Source of the DNA: Metridium senile
Lineage: Eukaryota > Cnidaria > Anthozoa > Actiniaria > Metridiidae
DNA length: 64,000 nucleotides
NCBI GenBank assembly: GCA_949775045.1
Contig: OX459095.1
Coordinates: forward strand, 30,035,064-30,099,063
Direction: 5' to 3'
The translations under genes and the position numbers were made by a program. Below, one piece after another: positions 1 through 10,799 of the stretch; within the stretch, counting starts at the first letter, position 1, and every line of letters begins with the position of its first letter. Under the pieces are notes generated by a model, which saw only the letters and a program-made list of their open reading frames with translations, did not search any database and was not told the origin of the DNA.

Positions 1-628
1 AAGCGAGAATTTGACCTTAATATTAAAGACACGCCGAGTGTCAAACAGTAAACACTTTGAAATGTTCAAAGCGAAGACAAGAGAAGAAAAACCTCCCAGG
101 ATGTTTAAATTTGAAAAGGTGTAGCAAATAATTTAAAAAGAGAAAATTTTGAATGCTAAGCTAACTTGTACGAGTGACTAATGTACAACACTTTAATTGC
201 ATGGCCACGGTAAGGCGCGTTATGCTGTAAGACTGGGCTACAAATGAAACATTCACCAAAAAATGCTTCTAAAGTGTTTTATCGGTAATTACTAAGCTAT
301 CTGAAATACTGACGATTTTATCATTTACAGCCTTATTGGAAGCTTTATTTTCTATCTATATCCTTCTTGCCAGAGATTTGTTTTTTTCCCTCTCTAAGAC
401 TCTTGAAGTGAAGGAAATGAAACATTTGCACCAAGCTGCTTGAGCCCATCCAGAACTTTGGACTGCATGATAAATTAATTTGAAATTGTTGCAATGTTGC
501 CATACATTTGCACATGTTTGATTGAAGGTCAGGCATGTCAGTAGTGCAGAGATTTCTAAATCAATTATGAAGTTTCAAATAGTTATGTGAAAAGGTAAAG
601 GATTGTAATAGTTCGACTTAATACTAAC
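1..628. other. intronic sequence of TBC1D10-like gene, otherwise unassigned
   Basis: I recognise no coding exon here. The stretch lies downstream (minus strand) of the third TBC1D10-like exon, so it is probably intron 3. The next TBC-domain exon is not visible and should lie left of the window. Confidence 0.4.
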
Positions 629-736
629 ATCAAAGACTCCTGGGTTTTCTTGAGCTTTGGTTTGACTTCCAGTTAAACACTGCCATGCCTTTCCTCTTAC
701 TGATGGAGGAATACCTTTACGGCATCGCTCTTTGAC
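629..736 (-). CDS. TBC1D10-like: TBC1D10-like RabGAP, coding exon 3 (start of TBC domain)
   Basis: Read on the minus strand, this 108-nt exon encodes VKERCRKGIPPSVRGKAW followed by QCLTGSQTKAQENPGVFD. This matches the beginning of a TBC (Tre-2/Bub2/Cdc16) Rab-GAP domain of the TBC1D10/EPI64 type, where a C-x-K-G-I-P-P-x-x-R-G-x-x-W block is characteristic. The acceptor is ttattccag and the donor is gttagt. The exon starts and ends in phase 0, matching the phase-0 end of the upstream exon at 1740. TBC proteins stimulate GTP hydrolysis by Rab GTPases at membranes. The catalytic Arg and Gln fingers lie in later exons outside the window. Orthology to one vertebrate paralogue (A, B or C) cannot be settled from this fragment. 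Confidence 0.85.
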
Positions 737-922
737 CTGGAATAAGGCACATTTCCAAACAGATGGATAATTAGTACTTTCTGCTACTTTAAGAGCAATT
801 CATTATCCTGTCTTAATTAGCAGCAATATCAATAAAAACTACAAAGCAATCAGACAAAGGCACTCATGTAATAGGATACTACTATTCCTATTTCTGTGTA
901 ATTCTGTGATATTTTTTATAAA

Positions 923-941
923 ATTGACTTGACTTGACTTC
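923..941. repeat. short TTGAC pentanucleotide repeat
   Basis: Three to four copies of ttgac follow an AT-rich stretch. This resembles the 3' tail of a 5'-truncated LINE, but no LINE coding sequence is attached, so the origin is uncertain. Confidence 0.35.
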
Positions 942-1025
942 TAGATTTTTTTTTACAGAATTGTATGCATTTGATTTTGTCAAAAGTGTTAACATGAGTT
1001 GCCATGTATCTCTTTTCTGGTTTAA

Positions 1026-1457
1026 GGTGGCTCGACCCAGTATTTTTGAAGGGCCACCGTCGCCGTTTGATCGCAAAATGCGTTGCACGTAGAAAGAAAA
1101 TTTCAAATTAATTTCCATGGCAAGTTCAGGCATAGATTGAAGTTTGTTCTGATGTTTAAAATATTGCAATCGGAACTAGCAATAATTTTTAATGATAGAA
1201 AAGTGGTTTTGACAAATACGACAATTTTAGGCGAAATAGAGTTTTGCTATAAAACCGCATTGATTATTTGCCAAAACCAATTTTCTATCATTAAAAATTA
1301 TTGCTAGTTCCAATTGCAATATTTCAAACATCAGAACAAACTTCAATCTATGCCTGAACTCGCTATGGAATTTAATTTGAAATTATCTTTCTACGCGCAA
1401 CATACTTTGCAATCAAACAGCGACGGTGGCCCTTCAAAAATACTCAGTCGAGCCACC
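1026..1457. mobile_element. TTAA-flanked foldback element (GGTGGCTCGA ends)
   Basis: A 432-bp near-palindrome. The left arm starts GGTGGCTCGACCCAGTATTT and the right arm ends with its imperfect complement, TCGAGCCACC. It is flanked by TTAA at 1022-1025 and 1458-1461, the target duplication of piggyBac-type transposases. The arms are about 200 bp each. No transposase is encoded, so it is a non-autonomous MITE. It sits in intron 2 of the TBC1D10-like gene. Confidence 0.8.
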
Positions 1458-1503
1458 TTAACAAATGAATTTATAACAATAATTCAGTTCTGGCTATATT
1501 TAG

Positions 1504-1730
1504 TGAATGGAATGAATGCATGGAAAATGGATGGATGGATAAATGACAGTGGATGGATGGAGAAGTGAGGGTGAATGATGGATTAAAGAATGAATGAATG
1601 AAAGAATAAATGAACAGACAAATGAATGAACAAATAAACAGATATGTATTGAATTAATGAATGAATAAATGGATAAAATATATATTAATCAATCACTCAA
1701 TAAATGAATGAATGAATGAATCAATTAATT
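1504..1730. repeat. imperfect GAAT/GGAT tetranucleotide repeat
   Basis: Interrupted runs of gaat, ggat and aaat fill about 225 bp just downstream (minus strand) of TBC1D10-like exon 2. It is simple sequence with no coding potential. Confidence 0.8.
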
Positions 1731-1739
1731 AATACTAAC

Positions 1740-1839
1740 TTTGCTGAACTTCTTTGTTACCCATTTATCCCAGTCTTTGAGCATTTCTATCCATTTTATT
1801 TCTCTTTGTCTTAAAACTTCAACTGGTAGAGTTGTCTCC
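1740..1839 (-). CDS. TBC1D10-like: TBC1D10-like RabGAP, coding exon 2
   Basis: On the minus strand this 100-nt exon encodes ETTLPVEVLRQREIKWIEML then KDWDKWVTKKFSK. It matches the conserved segment just before the TBC domain of TBC1D10 proteins (P-x-E-V-L-R-Q-R-E-x-K-W-x-x-M-L-x-x-W-D-K-W). The acceptor is tttgcag and the donor gttagt. It enters with one base that completes the TC- left by exon 1, giving Ser, and leaves in phase 0 to join VKERC in exon 3. That phase agreement across two introns makes this a real host gene rather than a processed copy. Confidence 0.88.
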
Positions 1840-2542
1840 CTGCAAATAATAATAATGGTAATTAATGAATAATTATTTGGCGTTTGAAGTGAATAATGAT
1901 GAATGATAACCAAGGAGTCAAGGTTATTATCACCAATATTCACAGAGCCTGAGGTGGATAATTGTATAATTAAAAAAGTGATTATTTAAAAAAGTAAAAT
2001 AACCAGCCTTTTTGTTAAGAAAAACTTCTCAAAGCATACAAAATGCTGTAGGTGACTATGGTAACCGTTATAAAGTGTGAATTTCTCAACCAATCACAGT
2101 GTGCAATTTTCTATAATCACTTGTACTAATTGTAGTTTAAGCCATACAAAAACACAGCCTTTCAGTATGGCAATATATTATAGTGTCACCTTTATTTTAC
2201 AATCATTACATCATATAATAAGGCAAAGGGGTTATTGCAAAGGTTTTTAGTGCTGTTTATGGTCAGCAAAGGCACATTGATTTATTGATAATTCATGTTA
2301 GTACTAAACTTATAAACCCCTTCAGTCTTGCAATGAGTTATTGCAGTGGTCAACGTAAAGTTAAGTCAACATTTTTTATGGTGTTACAAATTTTATCATA
2401 TTACCTATCATTTATATTAAACACTGTTGCAGCCTATACTAGTTTACTCGCTAGTTTCCATTTATATTTTGAAATAGAGTAATTTACAAAGAAATAGAGT
2501 AATTTACAAGGCAAATATATTATATATAATATATTATTATAT

Positions 2543-2728
2543 TCTGCAATCGGCAAACACCTCAAGTCCGTTCACGCAATTGACTCTGTCCCGCCTGACT
2601 GTTTTACAATCCTAAAGAAATGCAAGGACAAGCTCGACTGCTTGATCAACGAAATGTTGTTTATAAGAAACAAAGGACCTAGTCTAAACACACAATCAGA
2701 CTCCTTACGTGCCAAAGTATTTGTTTAA
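2543..2728 (+). pseudogene. C-terminal remnant of a Penelope-like GIY-YIG endonuclease ORF
   Basis: The translation includes IGKHLKSVHAIDSVPPDCFT then ILKKCKDKLDCLINEMLFIR and ends LNTQSDSLRAKVFV-stop. The L-x-K-C-x-x-K-x-D-C-L-x-x-E-M-x-F-I-R and LN-x-QSDS-x-RAK blocks resemble the C-terminal ends of the endonuclease part of Penelope-like retroelements, by my recognition only. The reverse transcriptase and the N-terminal GIY-YIG motif are missing, so it is a 5'-truncated copy. A hammerhead-like motif follows about 80 bp downstream. Confidence 0.65.
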
Positions 2729-2808
2729 TAAGTGCATGTCACGCGTATTGATCCCAAGAAGATAACTTCCAACTCAATGTAATATTCAAATTTATCCAAT
2801 AAACCTTA

Positions 2809-2840
2809 CTTGAAAATGATGTCAGCGACATCGAAACGTC
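2809..2840 (+). ncRNA. hammerhead-ribozyme-like motif, degenerate
   Basis: A perfect 6-bp hairpin (GATGTC-AGC-GACATC) is followed directly by GAAACGTC. This is the layout of stem II plus the GAAA strand of a hammerhead core. The upstream strand reads TTGAAAAT rather than CUGANGA, so the catalytic core is not intact. It lies 3' of the PLE remnant; PLEs are known to carry hammerhead motifs. Confidence 0.35.
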
Positions 2841-3672
2841 GTGAAATAAGCGTTCTGTCTTATATTATAAAAATATATTATAACAATCTTTAATAATAAA
2901 AATCTTCAATACTTATATTGTGCAAATTTCCATATCTATGATATAAAATTACTGAGTGTAATCAAATGTGCAAGATATTCAATATTTAGCTTTGTATAAC
3001 TAAGGATGGCAGTCAGTAAAAAATACAATTCAGTAAAAACTTATGGAATGTCAAACAAAAAGAGCAACATCTCTGAATAAATAGCTGTTTCATTATATCA
3101 TTTTGACCTCCCCTCCCCAGAGATGTAATCATCTATATATTGAAAATATATTGTATATGAACAATTGGAACGTTTCTGAATGTGTTTTCTAATTAGTGAA
3201 CAATTATGAGTTGACTAAAATTGGTACTTAATAGGAACTATAGAAATAATAGAGTATTCTAAAAATGCTGAAAAAATTATGGTTATGGGATATTAAACAT
3301 AAATTTAGCAATCTTACAAACTCAACCAACACATAACCTTACATTCACGGATGAACAATCTTGTAGAATTGGAGCACAAAAAAATACATTTTTCACGTAA
3401 AATTTAAGTTCTTTAATTCTTAGTTCAATGCCTTTACTGTGATTTAAAGACATGTTGTTTCATACAACAGTATTAATCAATTGAAATATTCATCAAAATG
3501 TGTTTGAAATAATAATATTGAGGAGTCGAATTTATTAAATTCGTTTTAAAGGACCGACAAACAATTTGTCACAAACTTTGCACTGAATTTCTTACGAGCT
3601 GGCAAAGTAATTCCGACATAAAGAAACTTTTGACTTTAATCAAACATGTAGAACACAGATGGTAGTACTTAC

Positions 3673-3806
3673 GATGCTTGTTTGTGGTCCCCTACAAAGC
3701 CGTATCTATCAATTTCTGGGCCAGTTTCTACATCGCCATCAAAACTGTCAGGATCGATCCGCCGAATGGCGTTCAAGCGTATACCCCTTGGTTCATAGAA
3801 TTCCAT
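3673..3806 (-). CDS. TBC1D10-like: TBC1D10-like RabGAP, coding exon 1 with start codon
   Basis: Minus-strand exon beginning ATG at 3806 in a good Kozak context (tgccATGG), with an in-frame TAA 15 nt upstream. It encodes MEFYEPRGIRLNAIRRIDPD then SFDGDVETGPEIDRYGFVGD and HKQAS. The E-x-D-R-Y-G-F-V-G segment corresponds to the N-terminal (D/N)-K-F-G-F-I-G block of TBC1D10 proteins. The donor is tc|gtaagt. The exon ends in phase 2, exactly what exon 2 requires. The first coding exon sits about 1.8 kb from the second. The 5'UTR and promoter should lie to the right of 3806, where I see no TATA box. Confidence 0.82.
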
Positions 3807-3849
3807 GGCAAATTTTCCGCTTTATTGCAAGTCAAAACAGTTTATATCT

Positions 3850-5400
3850 AATTCATCGAGGATTTTGCTGTCAACGTTTAAAATATACGGCAAATGAGTG
3901 GTGAAAATAAATCATCTTTGCTTCGGGATTTCTCCATTTTGAAAAGTGGCCGGCGCTTTCAGCAAGTCTTGCAAGGTCTTGCTCACTTGGTTGTCATTCT
4001 TTATAATTTCTAAAAATGTTCTTTAGTGTCTTCAAGGAGCCTTTTTGATATTCAATGAATACTTGTTCAGCTGTTGAATCGAAATGTGACCGCAAAATAG
4101 CTTTGAAATCCTCTCCTACAGGTCTCGACGAAGCAAAACAACAAAAACATCAACTCCACCAATCTCGAACCCCGAGCCTTCGTTCCTCTTGGCCAGCCGA
4201 GTAACGTAAGACTCTGGGGGACCGGAATTCTCTGCTTATGCTGATTGGCCCTTGAAAATACAATGGTCGAACCGGAAACAGACGAAGTAAAAGCTCTGAT
4301 TGGTCCATCATGTAAACAAATGTACATTCAAAATGTAAATTTTACGATTACATGCAATACGACGTCAACGGTTCTTTAATACTAGATAGAATATTAAATA
4401 TCGTCGTTTACGAGTCGCGAAGCGAAGAGATATTGTATCGCCGCTAAGCGATGATTATCGAGTCGCGAAGAAAATTAGAATACACACAAAATACTTCTTT
4501 AAACTATTCTAAACCTTGGCAATCCTCAGACCTCTGGCATCCAGTTATTTACTAAAGGTCAATCGTACCACGAAAGCAAACTAATAACCGTTGGAAAACT
4601 ATAAATAAATCGACGGTTAAAGCGATCTGAATTGAAGAAGATTTAGACGCGTTTTTATATCGTTATAAATCCTGATGGCCGTTAAAAAACCTTCCTAAAC
4701 TTTAAATGTTTCATTAGTGAGGAAAATGTTTATATTTTGGCTTAGAAAATATTTAAAATGCTACTAGGTCAATAATATTTTGAATGTCATTAACGTACTA
4801 AGTAACACAGGATGCCCAATCCCACAGATCATTATAATATTAACTAAGCATGCGCAATAGAAACCGGAACTCCAAAATTGGAGCTGAAAATTCCGTTCCC
4901 CCAGAGTCTAATGTCGGGCGCCATAAGACCGCTGACAAAAAGCCAGACGTGACGCTGGGCTCGAGATTGCAACTCCACCAGCACCAGCCCCATGGGAGAT
5001 ACCGCTGTTGGGATTGTGAGTATAGCAAGGGCTCATCTTCTCAATTGACGGTTTATTTTGAGGCCTTGTGCGTTCAGGCACGGGCACGGTTAACGACACA
5101 TTAAAATAGCGAATCATGGACACGCAGGTCAAAATTTCATTTTCACGAACTATGAAAATATGTATATAAGTAATGCAATCTTTTACCCTACTCTTACACA
5201 TAAAAAACTTGGCAAGAAAGGAGTGTTTGAAGAAACTGAATAAAATAATAAGAAAAAAATGAATCGATTGGAAGTCTTGCAACTCAAAATCACGTCGAAT
5301 AAGTGGCGAAATCACGAATATAGGTTACTGAATCAAGTTCTTCACGGGTCATGCAAAACATTTGAGTCACGGATAACAGAGAAAAAATTATTTAATTCAC
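3850..5400. other. upstream region of TBC1D10-like gene, no gene recognised
   Basis: This stretch should hold the 5'UTR and promoter of the minus-strand TBC1D10-like gene. Short cgagtcgcgaag repeats occur near 4410 and 4460. The open frames here have no recognisable domain or homology. Confidence 0.4.
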
Positions 5401-5409
5401 GTTTCTCCA

Positions 5410-6116
5410 GGGTCTGAATGGGCTCGTTTTTGTCATATTACCCCGCTGTTGCGTGAATTGCATTGGTTACCGATTAGATTTCGCATTGAATTTAAACTAA
5501 TTTTGATTACTTTTAAAATTCTTAAGGGGCTAGCATCCCTTTATCTTAGTGATCTTATCTCGATTTTTCCTCCATCTAAATACAACCTTAGAAGGAATAA
5601 CAATGGAACACTGTTAAGAATTCCTAACATCAAATCGAAAATTACTTTAGGGGATCGCGCCTTTTCCTCCGCCGCACCTGCCCTTTGGAATGCTCTGCCG
5701 CTAGATATTAGAAACGTTAACCTAAATATTGACTCGTTCAAGAAGAACCTGAAGACACACTTATTTACAAGGGCGTTCCTGCATTAGTTTTCTTTTCATT
5801 AGTATTATCTAATTAGTCACTCTTTGTATAATATATTACCATAAATTTTATTGTAAATAAAAACAAATGGATAAATATGTATATAGATTTATGCGCTCTA
5901 TAAATTATTAAATTATTTAAATTATTATAATTATTAACTGTTAACTGAGAATTCCGTGTCTTTTAAGGATAATTGTTAGCTGATATTTCTTTGTTTTTAA
6001 TTAATAAATTTGAAAATAAATATTTCTTTGTTTTTAATTTAACTGATAACTGCAGAGAAAATTGCTAAATTTTAGCTGTTAACTGATATTGGGAACCCCC
6101 TCATTCAGACCCTGTT
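5410..6116. repeat. possible element with inverted GGGTCTGAATG ends around a LINE remnant
   Basis: The sequence cagggtctgaatgggc near 5410 reappears inverted as ctcattcagaccctgtttct near 6115. The LINE fragment 5449-5787 and AT-rich simple repeats lie between. No clear target duplication is visible. Confidence 0.35.
5449..5787 (+). pseudogene. 3' end of a CR1/L2-like LINE ORF2
   Basis: The 112-residue frame begins MRELHWLPIRFRIEFKLILI, contains GDRAFSSAAPALWNALPLDI and ends SFKKNLKTHLFTRAFLH-stop. The LHWLP-x-x-x-R-I-x-F-K, GDRAF-x-x-AAP-x-LWN-x-LP and FK-x-x-LKTHLF blocks are the standard C-terminal tail of CR1/L2-type LINE ORF2 proteins. The reverse transcriptase is absent, so this is a 5'-truncated copy. 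Confidence 0.85.
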
Positions 6117-6134
6117 TCTCGGAAAATATAAATA

Positions 6135-6496
6135 GCTAATCACGCCACAGGTAACCCAAGCTCACTATTTGTGTTGATTTACTATAGAATATAGAATATA
6201 TGGGGATTTTTCAGCGTACAATTTTTTGCCTTAATTCTTAATAAAATGAAATGAAACTCTTACAGTGTCTTTTTGTTGCTCTCATCAACAAGTTAGGGAA
6301 AGGCAGCTAAATTCCAACGAAAATCGCTGAAAGTCAGTCAGACGGTTGATGAGAGCAACAAAAAGACACTGTAAGAGTTTCATTTTATTTTATTAAGAAT
6401 TAAGGCAAAAAATTGTACGCTGAAAAATCCCCATATATTCTATAGTAAATCAACACAAATAGTGAGCTTGGGCTACTATACCTGTGATCACGCATG
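6135..6496. repeat. foldback (palindromic) element
   Basis: Two arms of roughly 160 bp are near-perfect reverse complements around a 45-bp spacer. For example, caagctcactatttgtgttg near 6160 is matched by caacacaaatagtgagcttg near 6452, and ggttgatgagagcaac near 6342 pairs with the arm end near 6290. It encodes no protein and looks like a MITE or hairpin insertion. Confidence 0.8.
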
Positions 6497-6741
6497 TATA
6501 GCGTGTGTACAGCCGCCCCCACCCTTCCCTCCTACGGGGAGAAACGGGGGAAGGGGAGGGGCTGGCTGTACACAGGGTAAACCCTGTACGACCCTCTATT
6601 TTGTATTTATCAGTTTGGCGTTTTCTTCATGACAATATTTCACGGCACTATTTTTGCTATTTTGTTAAATAATAAACGATTCTCATTAATAGTTTTCTTT
6701 TAAAGACTTCACTGGGGGTTATGAACGCTAGACTCTCAATA

Positions 6742-6743
6742 AC

Positions 6744-6829
<86 letters not shown>
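6742..6829. repeat. (TAA)n microsatellite
   Basis: About 29 uninterrupted AAT/TAA units. The poly-Ile minus-strand frame across it is an artefact of the repeat. Confidence 0.95.
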
Positions 6830-6834
<5 letters not shown>

Positions 6835-8664
6835 ACCTCAAAGACAAAGAAGATCATCTACTTCAAATAGCTAAAAATCATGACAAGGCAAAGAAACTAT
6901 TCTCAGTACACCGTGAGGCAGTAAAGTTTAGAAGAGAATCAACCTACCAGACATGGAGAAAACAACAGCAGACGAACCATCTACCAACTATGCTCGAAGA
7001 ACAAGAGTAAAAGCAAAACAACACGCTCAAGAACTTCTAAAGAACAGCTGGGAAGAAAAACCACTTCATGGAAAGTACCCGCGACGCCTTACTGACAATG
7101 ATGTTGACCAAATACAAACAAACAAATGGCTAAAAACACCTGGCCTGAAATCTGAAACAGAAGGATTCATCATTGCTGCTCAGTGTATCAAAACAAAGCA
7201 AGATTCTTAAAGACGGCTCTAGTTCGATGTGTAGAATTTGTAGTCAATACCAAGAAACAATCGATCATGTGGTATCAGGATGTCCAGAACTTGCTAATGC
7301 ACTAGTCAATTGAAACCCCCGCCCCCCGACCCCCGGGAAATACCGGGGAATTTAACGTTTGGGTAGTGTTAAAATCAGACATTTCCCCTGGTAGTCGGGG
7401 GCACATTCACTGTTAAAGCCCCCGCTATTGTGGCCCCGCTATTTTGGTCTAGTAGTAAATAACAAAACAAACACATTTCACTCCAACTGCAATTTCCTGT
7501 GCCACGCATAGCTAATCTTTGTGTGTTCCATTCTGATTCACAAATATTTAATGTCCAATATTTTCAGGGGCGTCAGTTGGGTTTCATAATGTCATTTTAA
7601 GTATAAAATGAACAATGCTTGTAAATATTGCTTAATGAATAGTGGTTTTATTTGCACTTTTGACAAAGCCATTTTCCCTCAGGGGCAGCTCTGAGGCCCA
7701 CACAGGAGAGATGATACCACATTATATCACACTCTTTGCTGTCACAGCAATCCAAACGGCTGCATGATTACAGAGGCAAAATTTCTCAGGATCATCTACA
7801 AACAAAATTAACCAAAACAAATTAATGTAAGATATATCAATAATGGCAAAATATCATGGATAAAATCTTCAACATTCGTGATTTGTTTTCATTAAAAGTA
7901 CGCATGTTGACTCACCTTTCGTTTTTCCATTCTAGCAAAGGATCGGAATATTAATATCATCCACACCTATAGAATACCGATGTTAGAATACCAATGCTTT
8001 CTGGGTATTTTCCAAGATGGCCGACCTCTAGTTTCCAGGCCCTTACATATTCAAACGAGCGTTAAAATCCCCGCTCGCTGCCCCGCTGCGAAGACAATTA
8101 GTTAAAATCCCGACCCCCCGGTGCAATATTGCTGTAAAAGCACGTTAAAAACGCGTCACGTCCCCGTTCAGTGCCCCGCTAGTCCCGGGGGTCGGGGGGC
8201 GGGGGTTTCAATTGACTAGTGCATAAGACAGAATACATACATAGACATAACAAAGCAGCAAAGTATATTCACTGGAAACTATGCAAACATTACAACATAG
8301 AAGTTACTGAACGATACTACGAACACGAACCATCAATAGCTACTGAGAACGAAAAAGTTACAATCCTATGGGATGATATGCCGATACAAACAGACAGAGA
8401 GATTAAAGCTAACCGTCCAGACATTGTTGTTAAGGATAAAGAAAAGAAAACATGTTTATTGATAGACATGTCGGTTCCCACAGAAAGAAACATATCTATA
8501 AAAACTATGGGAAAACTCTCCAAATATAAAGACCTAGAAATTGAGATTGAGAGAATGTGGGGTCTGAAAGCAACAATAGTACCTGTAATAATAGGTGCTC
8601 TTGGACTTATAAAGAAAGGAACACAGAACTTTACCGACAAAATACCAGGAAACATTGTCATATA
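6830..8664 (+). pseudogene. C-terminal part of a non-LTR retrotransposon polyprotein, frameshifted and interrupted
   Basis: Three frames together encode a LINE-type C-terminal region. The pieces include NTYLKDKEDHLLQIAKNHDK (from 6830), HGKYPRRLTDNDVDQIQTNK with WLKTPGLKSETEGFIIAAQ (6953-7210), a zinc-knuckle-like C-x2-C...H-x4-C around 7229-7290, and after the insertion KTEYIHRHNKAAKYIHWKLC with NRPDIVVKDKEKKTCLLIDM (8219-8665). The last part resembles the endonuclease-like tail found downstream of the RT in some LINEs. Frameshifts near 6950 and 7200 and a 918-bp insertion (7302-8219) make it a pseudogene. A (TAA)n tract follows at 8778, consistent with a 3' tail. The clade is not certain. 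Confidence 0.7.
7302..8219. mobile_element. GC-rich terminal-inverted-repeat element inserted in the LINE remnant
   Basis: The ends CTAGTCAATTGAAACCCCCG and its exact complement bound a 918-bp insert flanked by TGCA on both sides (7298-7301, 8220-8223). Removing it and one TGCA rejoins the LINE coding text after a one-base frame slip. Subterminal CCCCCGACCCCCGG and CCCCGCT tracts make the ends unusually GC-rich. It has no transposase. CACTA at the end recalls EnSpm, but the target duplication does not fit that family. Confidence 0.7.
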
Positions 8665-8777
8665 AGTAAACATTGTCATATAAGTAAACTCACAAATGTA
8701 CATATAGATACCTTATGCTCAAGGGATAAACACGGTTCTATATTTTTGTAAAATGATGAAAAGAAAAATAAATGATG

Positions 8778-8893
<116 letters not shown>

Positions 8894-9252
8894 TCAGCTC
8901 TCAGGATCGGGTTAGATCTTTGGCTGAAATAAGCTACCAGCAACATTTATTGTAAATGATTTTTTGTGAAATAAAGGAAATAATAATAATCAGTAATAAT
9001 AGCGAAAATCAACATGGGAGAAATGATTATTGGTAGTGAGTGTGAGTGCCAGCAGAAGAATAGCCAGCAGACGAATAGCCATTATTAAGAATATTATTAT
9101 TATTATTGACTCTTTATTGAAGCTACTTGTTTTTCTATTTACAACTTTGCGTGAATAAATTATTCCTGGGCTAAGCTGTAATTTTTTTTTTAAGGGGGAG
9201 GCAGTCTTTAGCTTTGGTCCTCAATCATTCCTTTGTCATTTTTCTTGTGATG

Positions 9253-9588
9253 TTATGTATCATATTGGTAGAATGTTTTAACTATCTCAGTATTTTGGGA
9301 TATAATCCATTTTTGGCTTTTCATAAGTAGATAACTTCCTTCTTCTTTGTCGCCTAGTGTAATATGTTGGATAATTTCTGATTGAAGGCTTTGGTTATAA
9401 TTGCTGAGAAAGTCGAATACTAAGTTGACTTGGACGACCTTGTGGCTCGGGTATAATTCTTTGATTCCACTTCGTAGTTCTCTATACTTGTCTTGCTTTT
9501 CATTGCTTCTCTCCATGATCTTACCTACTGAACACACTGTACCCTCTAACAAAAGCCATTGTTGTCTTTCCTTGTCATAGATTGCCAT
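9253..9588 (-). pseudogene. LINE C-terminal-like fragment
   Basis: The minus-strand frame contains RSNEKQDKYRELRSGIKELY followed by a VVQVNLVFDFLSNYNQSL tail. The K-x-x-KY-x-E-L-x-x-x-I...V-x-V-x-x-V-V layout resembles the C-terminal module of some non-LTR retrotransposons. There is no RT nearby and a (TTA)n tract borders it. Recognition is weak. Confidence 0.4.
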
Positions 9589-9608
9589 ATCTATTATTTT
9601 TATAATTA

Positions 9609-9617
9609 TTTTTATTA

Positions 9618-9682
<65 letters not shown>

Positions 9683-9698
9683 GTTGTTGTTGTTGTTG

Positions 9699-9745
<47 letters not shown>
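9609..9745. repeat. (ATT)n/(GTT)n microsatellite
   Basis: A long ATT run with a short internal GTT block. The poly-Tyr/Cys frame across it is an artefact. Confidence 0.95.
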
Positions 9746-9930
9746 GTGTATATTATTATAGTGTATATATTTAGTTAAACATTCTTAGATGATCCTTTTT
9801 ATAAATTGAATGCATTGTAATTTGTATATTTATATATAATCGAAATTGTAAATTTTTTAGATAGTTTTATATATTTTTATATTAATATTATATTATTATT
9901 AAAGTGATTATTAAAGTGATTATTAAAGTG

Positions 9931-9932
<2 letters not shown>

Positions 9933-10001
<69 letters not shown>
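9933..10001. repeat. (ATT)n microsatellite
   Basis: About 22 ATT units preceded by three copies of a 13-bp attaaagtgatta unit at 9895-9935. Confidence 0.95.
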
Positions 10002-10002
<1 letters not shown>

Positions 10003-10193
10003 GCGGAAAGTATTGCGGAAATTTTCTAGGCAATATTCAGTTTTGTTACCGATTACAACAGAAATACCAGGGTTCGAGCAGTTGTCCTTAACTTGTCTGC
10101 TAGACCACACCTTCTCTACCTCCGCCACCTGGAGGTGTTTGAAAATTAAACGAGACTTGCCTGTATAAAGTTTATTGAGATACTATCACATGA

Positions 10194-10550
10194 CGGAGTC
10201 TGACTAAACGTCGAGGGTCGAGGGTCGAGGGTAGATAGTCGAGGGTCGAGGGTAGATAGTCGAGGGTCGAGGGTACACGGTCGAGGGTCCAAAAAATATT
10301 CCCAAGCCTAATGTGATAATTTTAAACAAGAGTTGAATGAAGTGGAGCCATAAATGTACTTGAATGATAGCGTACATCGACGAACGAAGACCGCCATGTT
10401 TATATTTATATTGGTGCCGCGAGAGACTAGACTCATACACAGGTATCCCGAAATAATTGACAAGGCCCAAGTTTTCCCGCCAAAAAATGAAAATGCCCGG
10501 ATGATCGAGTGTGTTAAATTTCTCACACATTCTTTTGTTAGTTCTTTCTA
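10194..10550 (-). repeat. inverted copy of the 500-bp repeat with 21-bp minisatellite
   Basis: The sequence from the gtcgaggg minisatellite (10207-10290) through the unique stretch to about 10480 is the reverse complement of 12490-12755 and 12990-13277. The minisatellite unit on this strand is gtcgagggtcgagggtagata (21 bp). Confidence 0.85.
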
Positions 10551-10639
10551 CGAGTGTTGTTACGCGATATCTTACCGTACTTCAAGAGAACTTCAAAACT
10601 TTATATATATTGTTATCATTTTGGGATCCATTTTTCGTC

Positions 10640-10786
10640 ATGGACAAAGAGTTAGCAGATAGTGGCTTTAAATTAACATTCAATCCTGTTGGCGATGGGG
10701 ATTGCTTTTTCTCTGCAGCCTCATTCCAGTTAAGTGGAGTAGGGATACAATACCTAAATTCCGGAAAGGAGAATTGCACATCCTAA
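10640..10786 (+). pseudogene. OTU-type cysteine-protease N-terminal fragment
   Basis: The frame from ATG 10640 reads MDKELADSGFKLTFNPVGDG then DCFFSAASFQLSG. The V-G-D-G-D-C-F-F-x-A motif is the catalytic Asp/Cys loop of OTU deubiquitinase domains. The frame ends at 10786 without the rest of the domain or the catalytic His. It could be exon 1 of a gene whose other exons I cannot find, or an exon captured next to the minisatellite repeat. No convincing donor site follows the OTU text. Confidence 0.5.
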
Positions 10787-10799
10787 TTAAATAAGTAGA

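Noticed and set aside
3659..3904. 81-codon plus-strand ORF
   Set aside because: It overlaps the antisense of TBC1D10-like exon 1, which has the real coding signal and splice sites on the minus strand.
7296..8225. CACTA (EnSpm) transposon
   Set aside because: The ends read CACTAG, but the flanking bases do not form a 2-3 bp direct duplication; the TGCA duplication puts the true end at CTAG.
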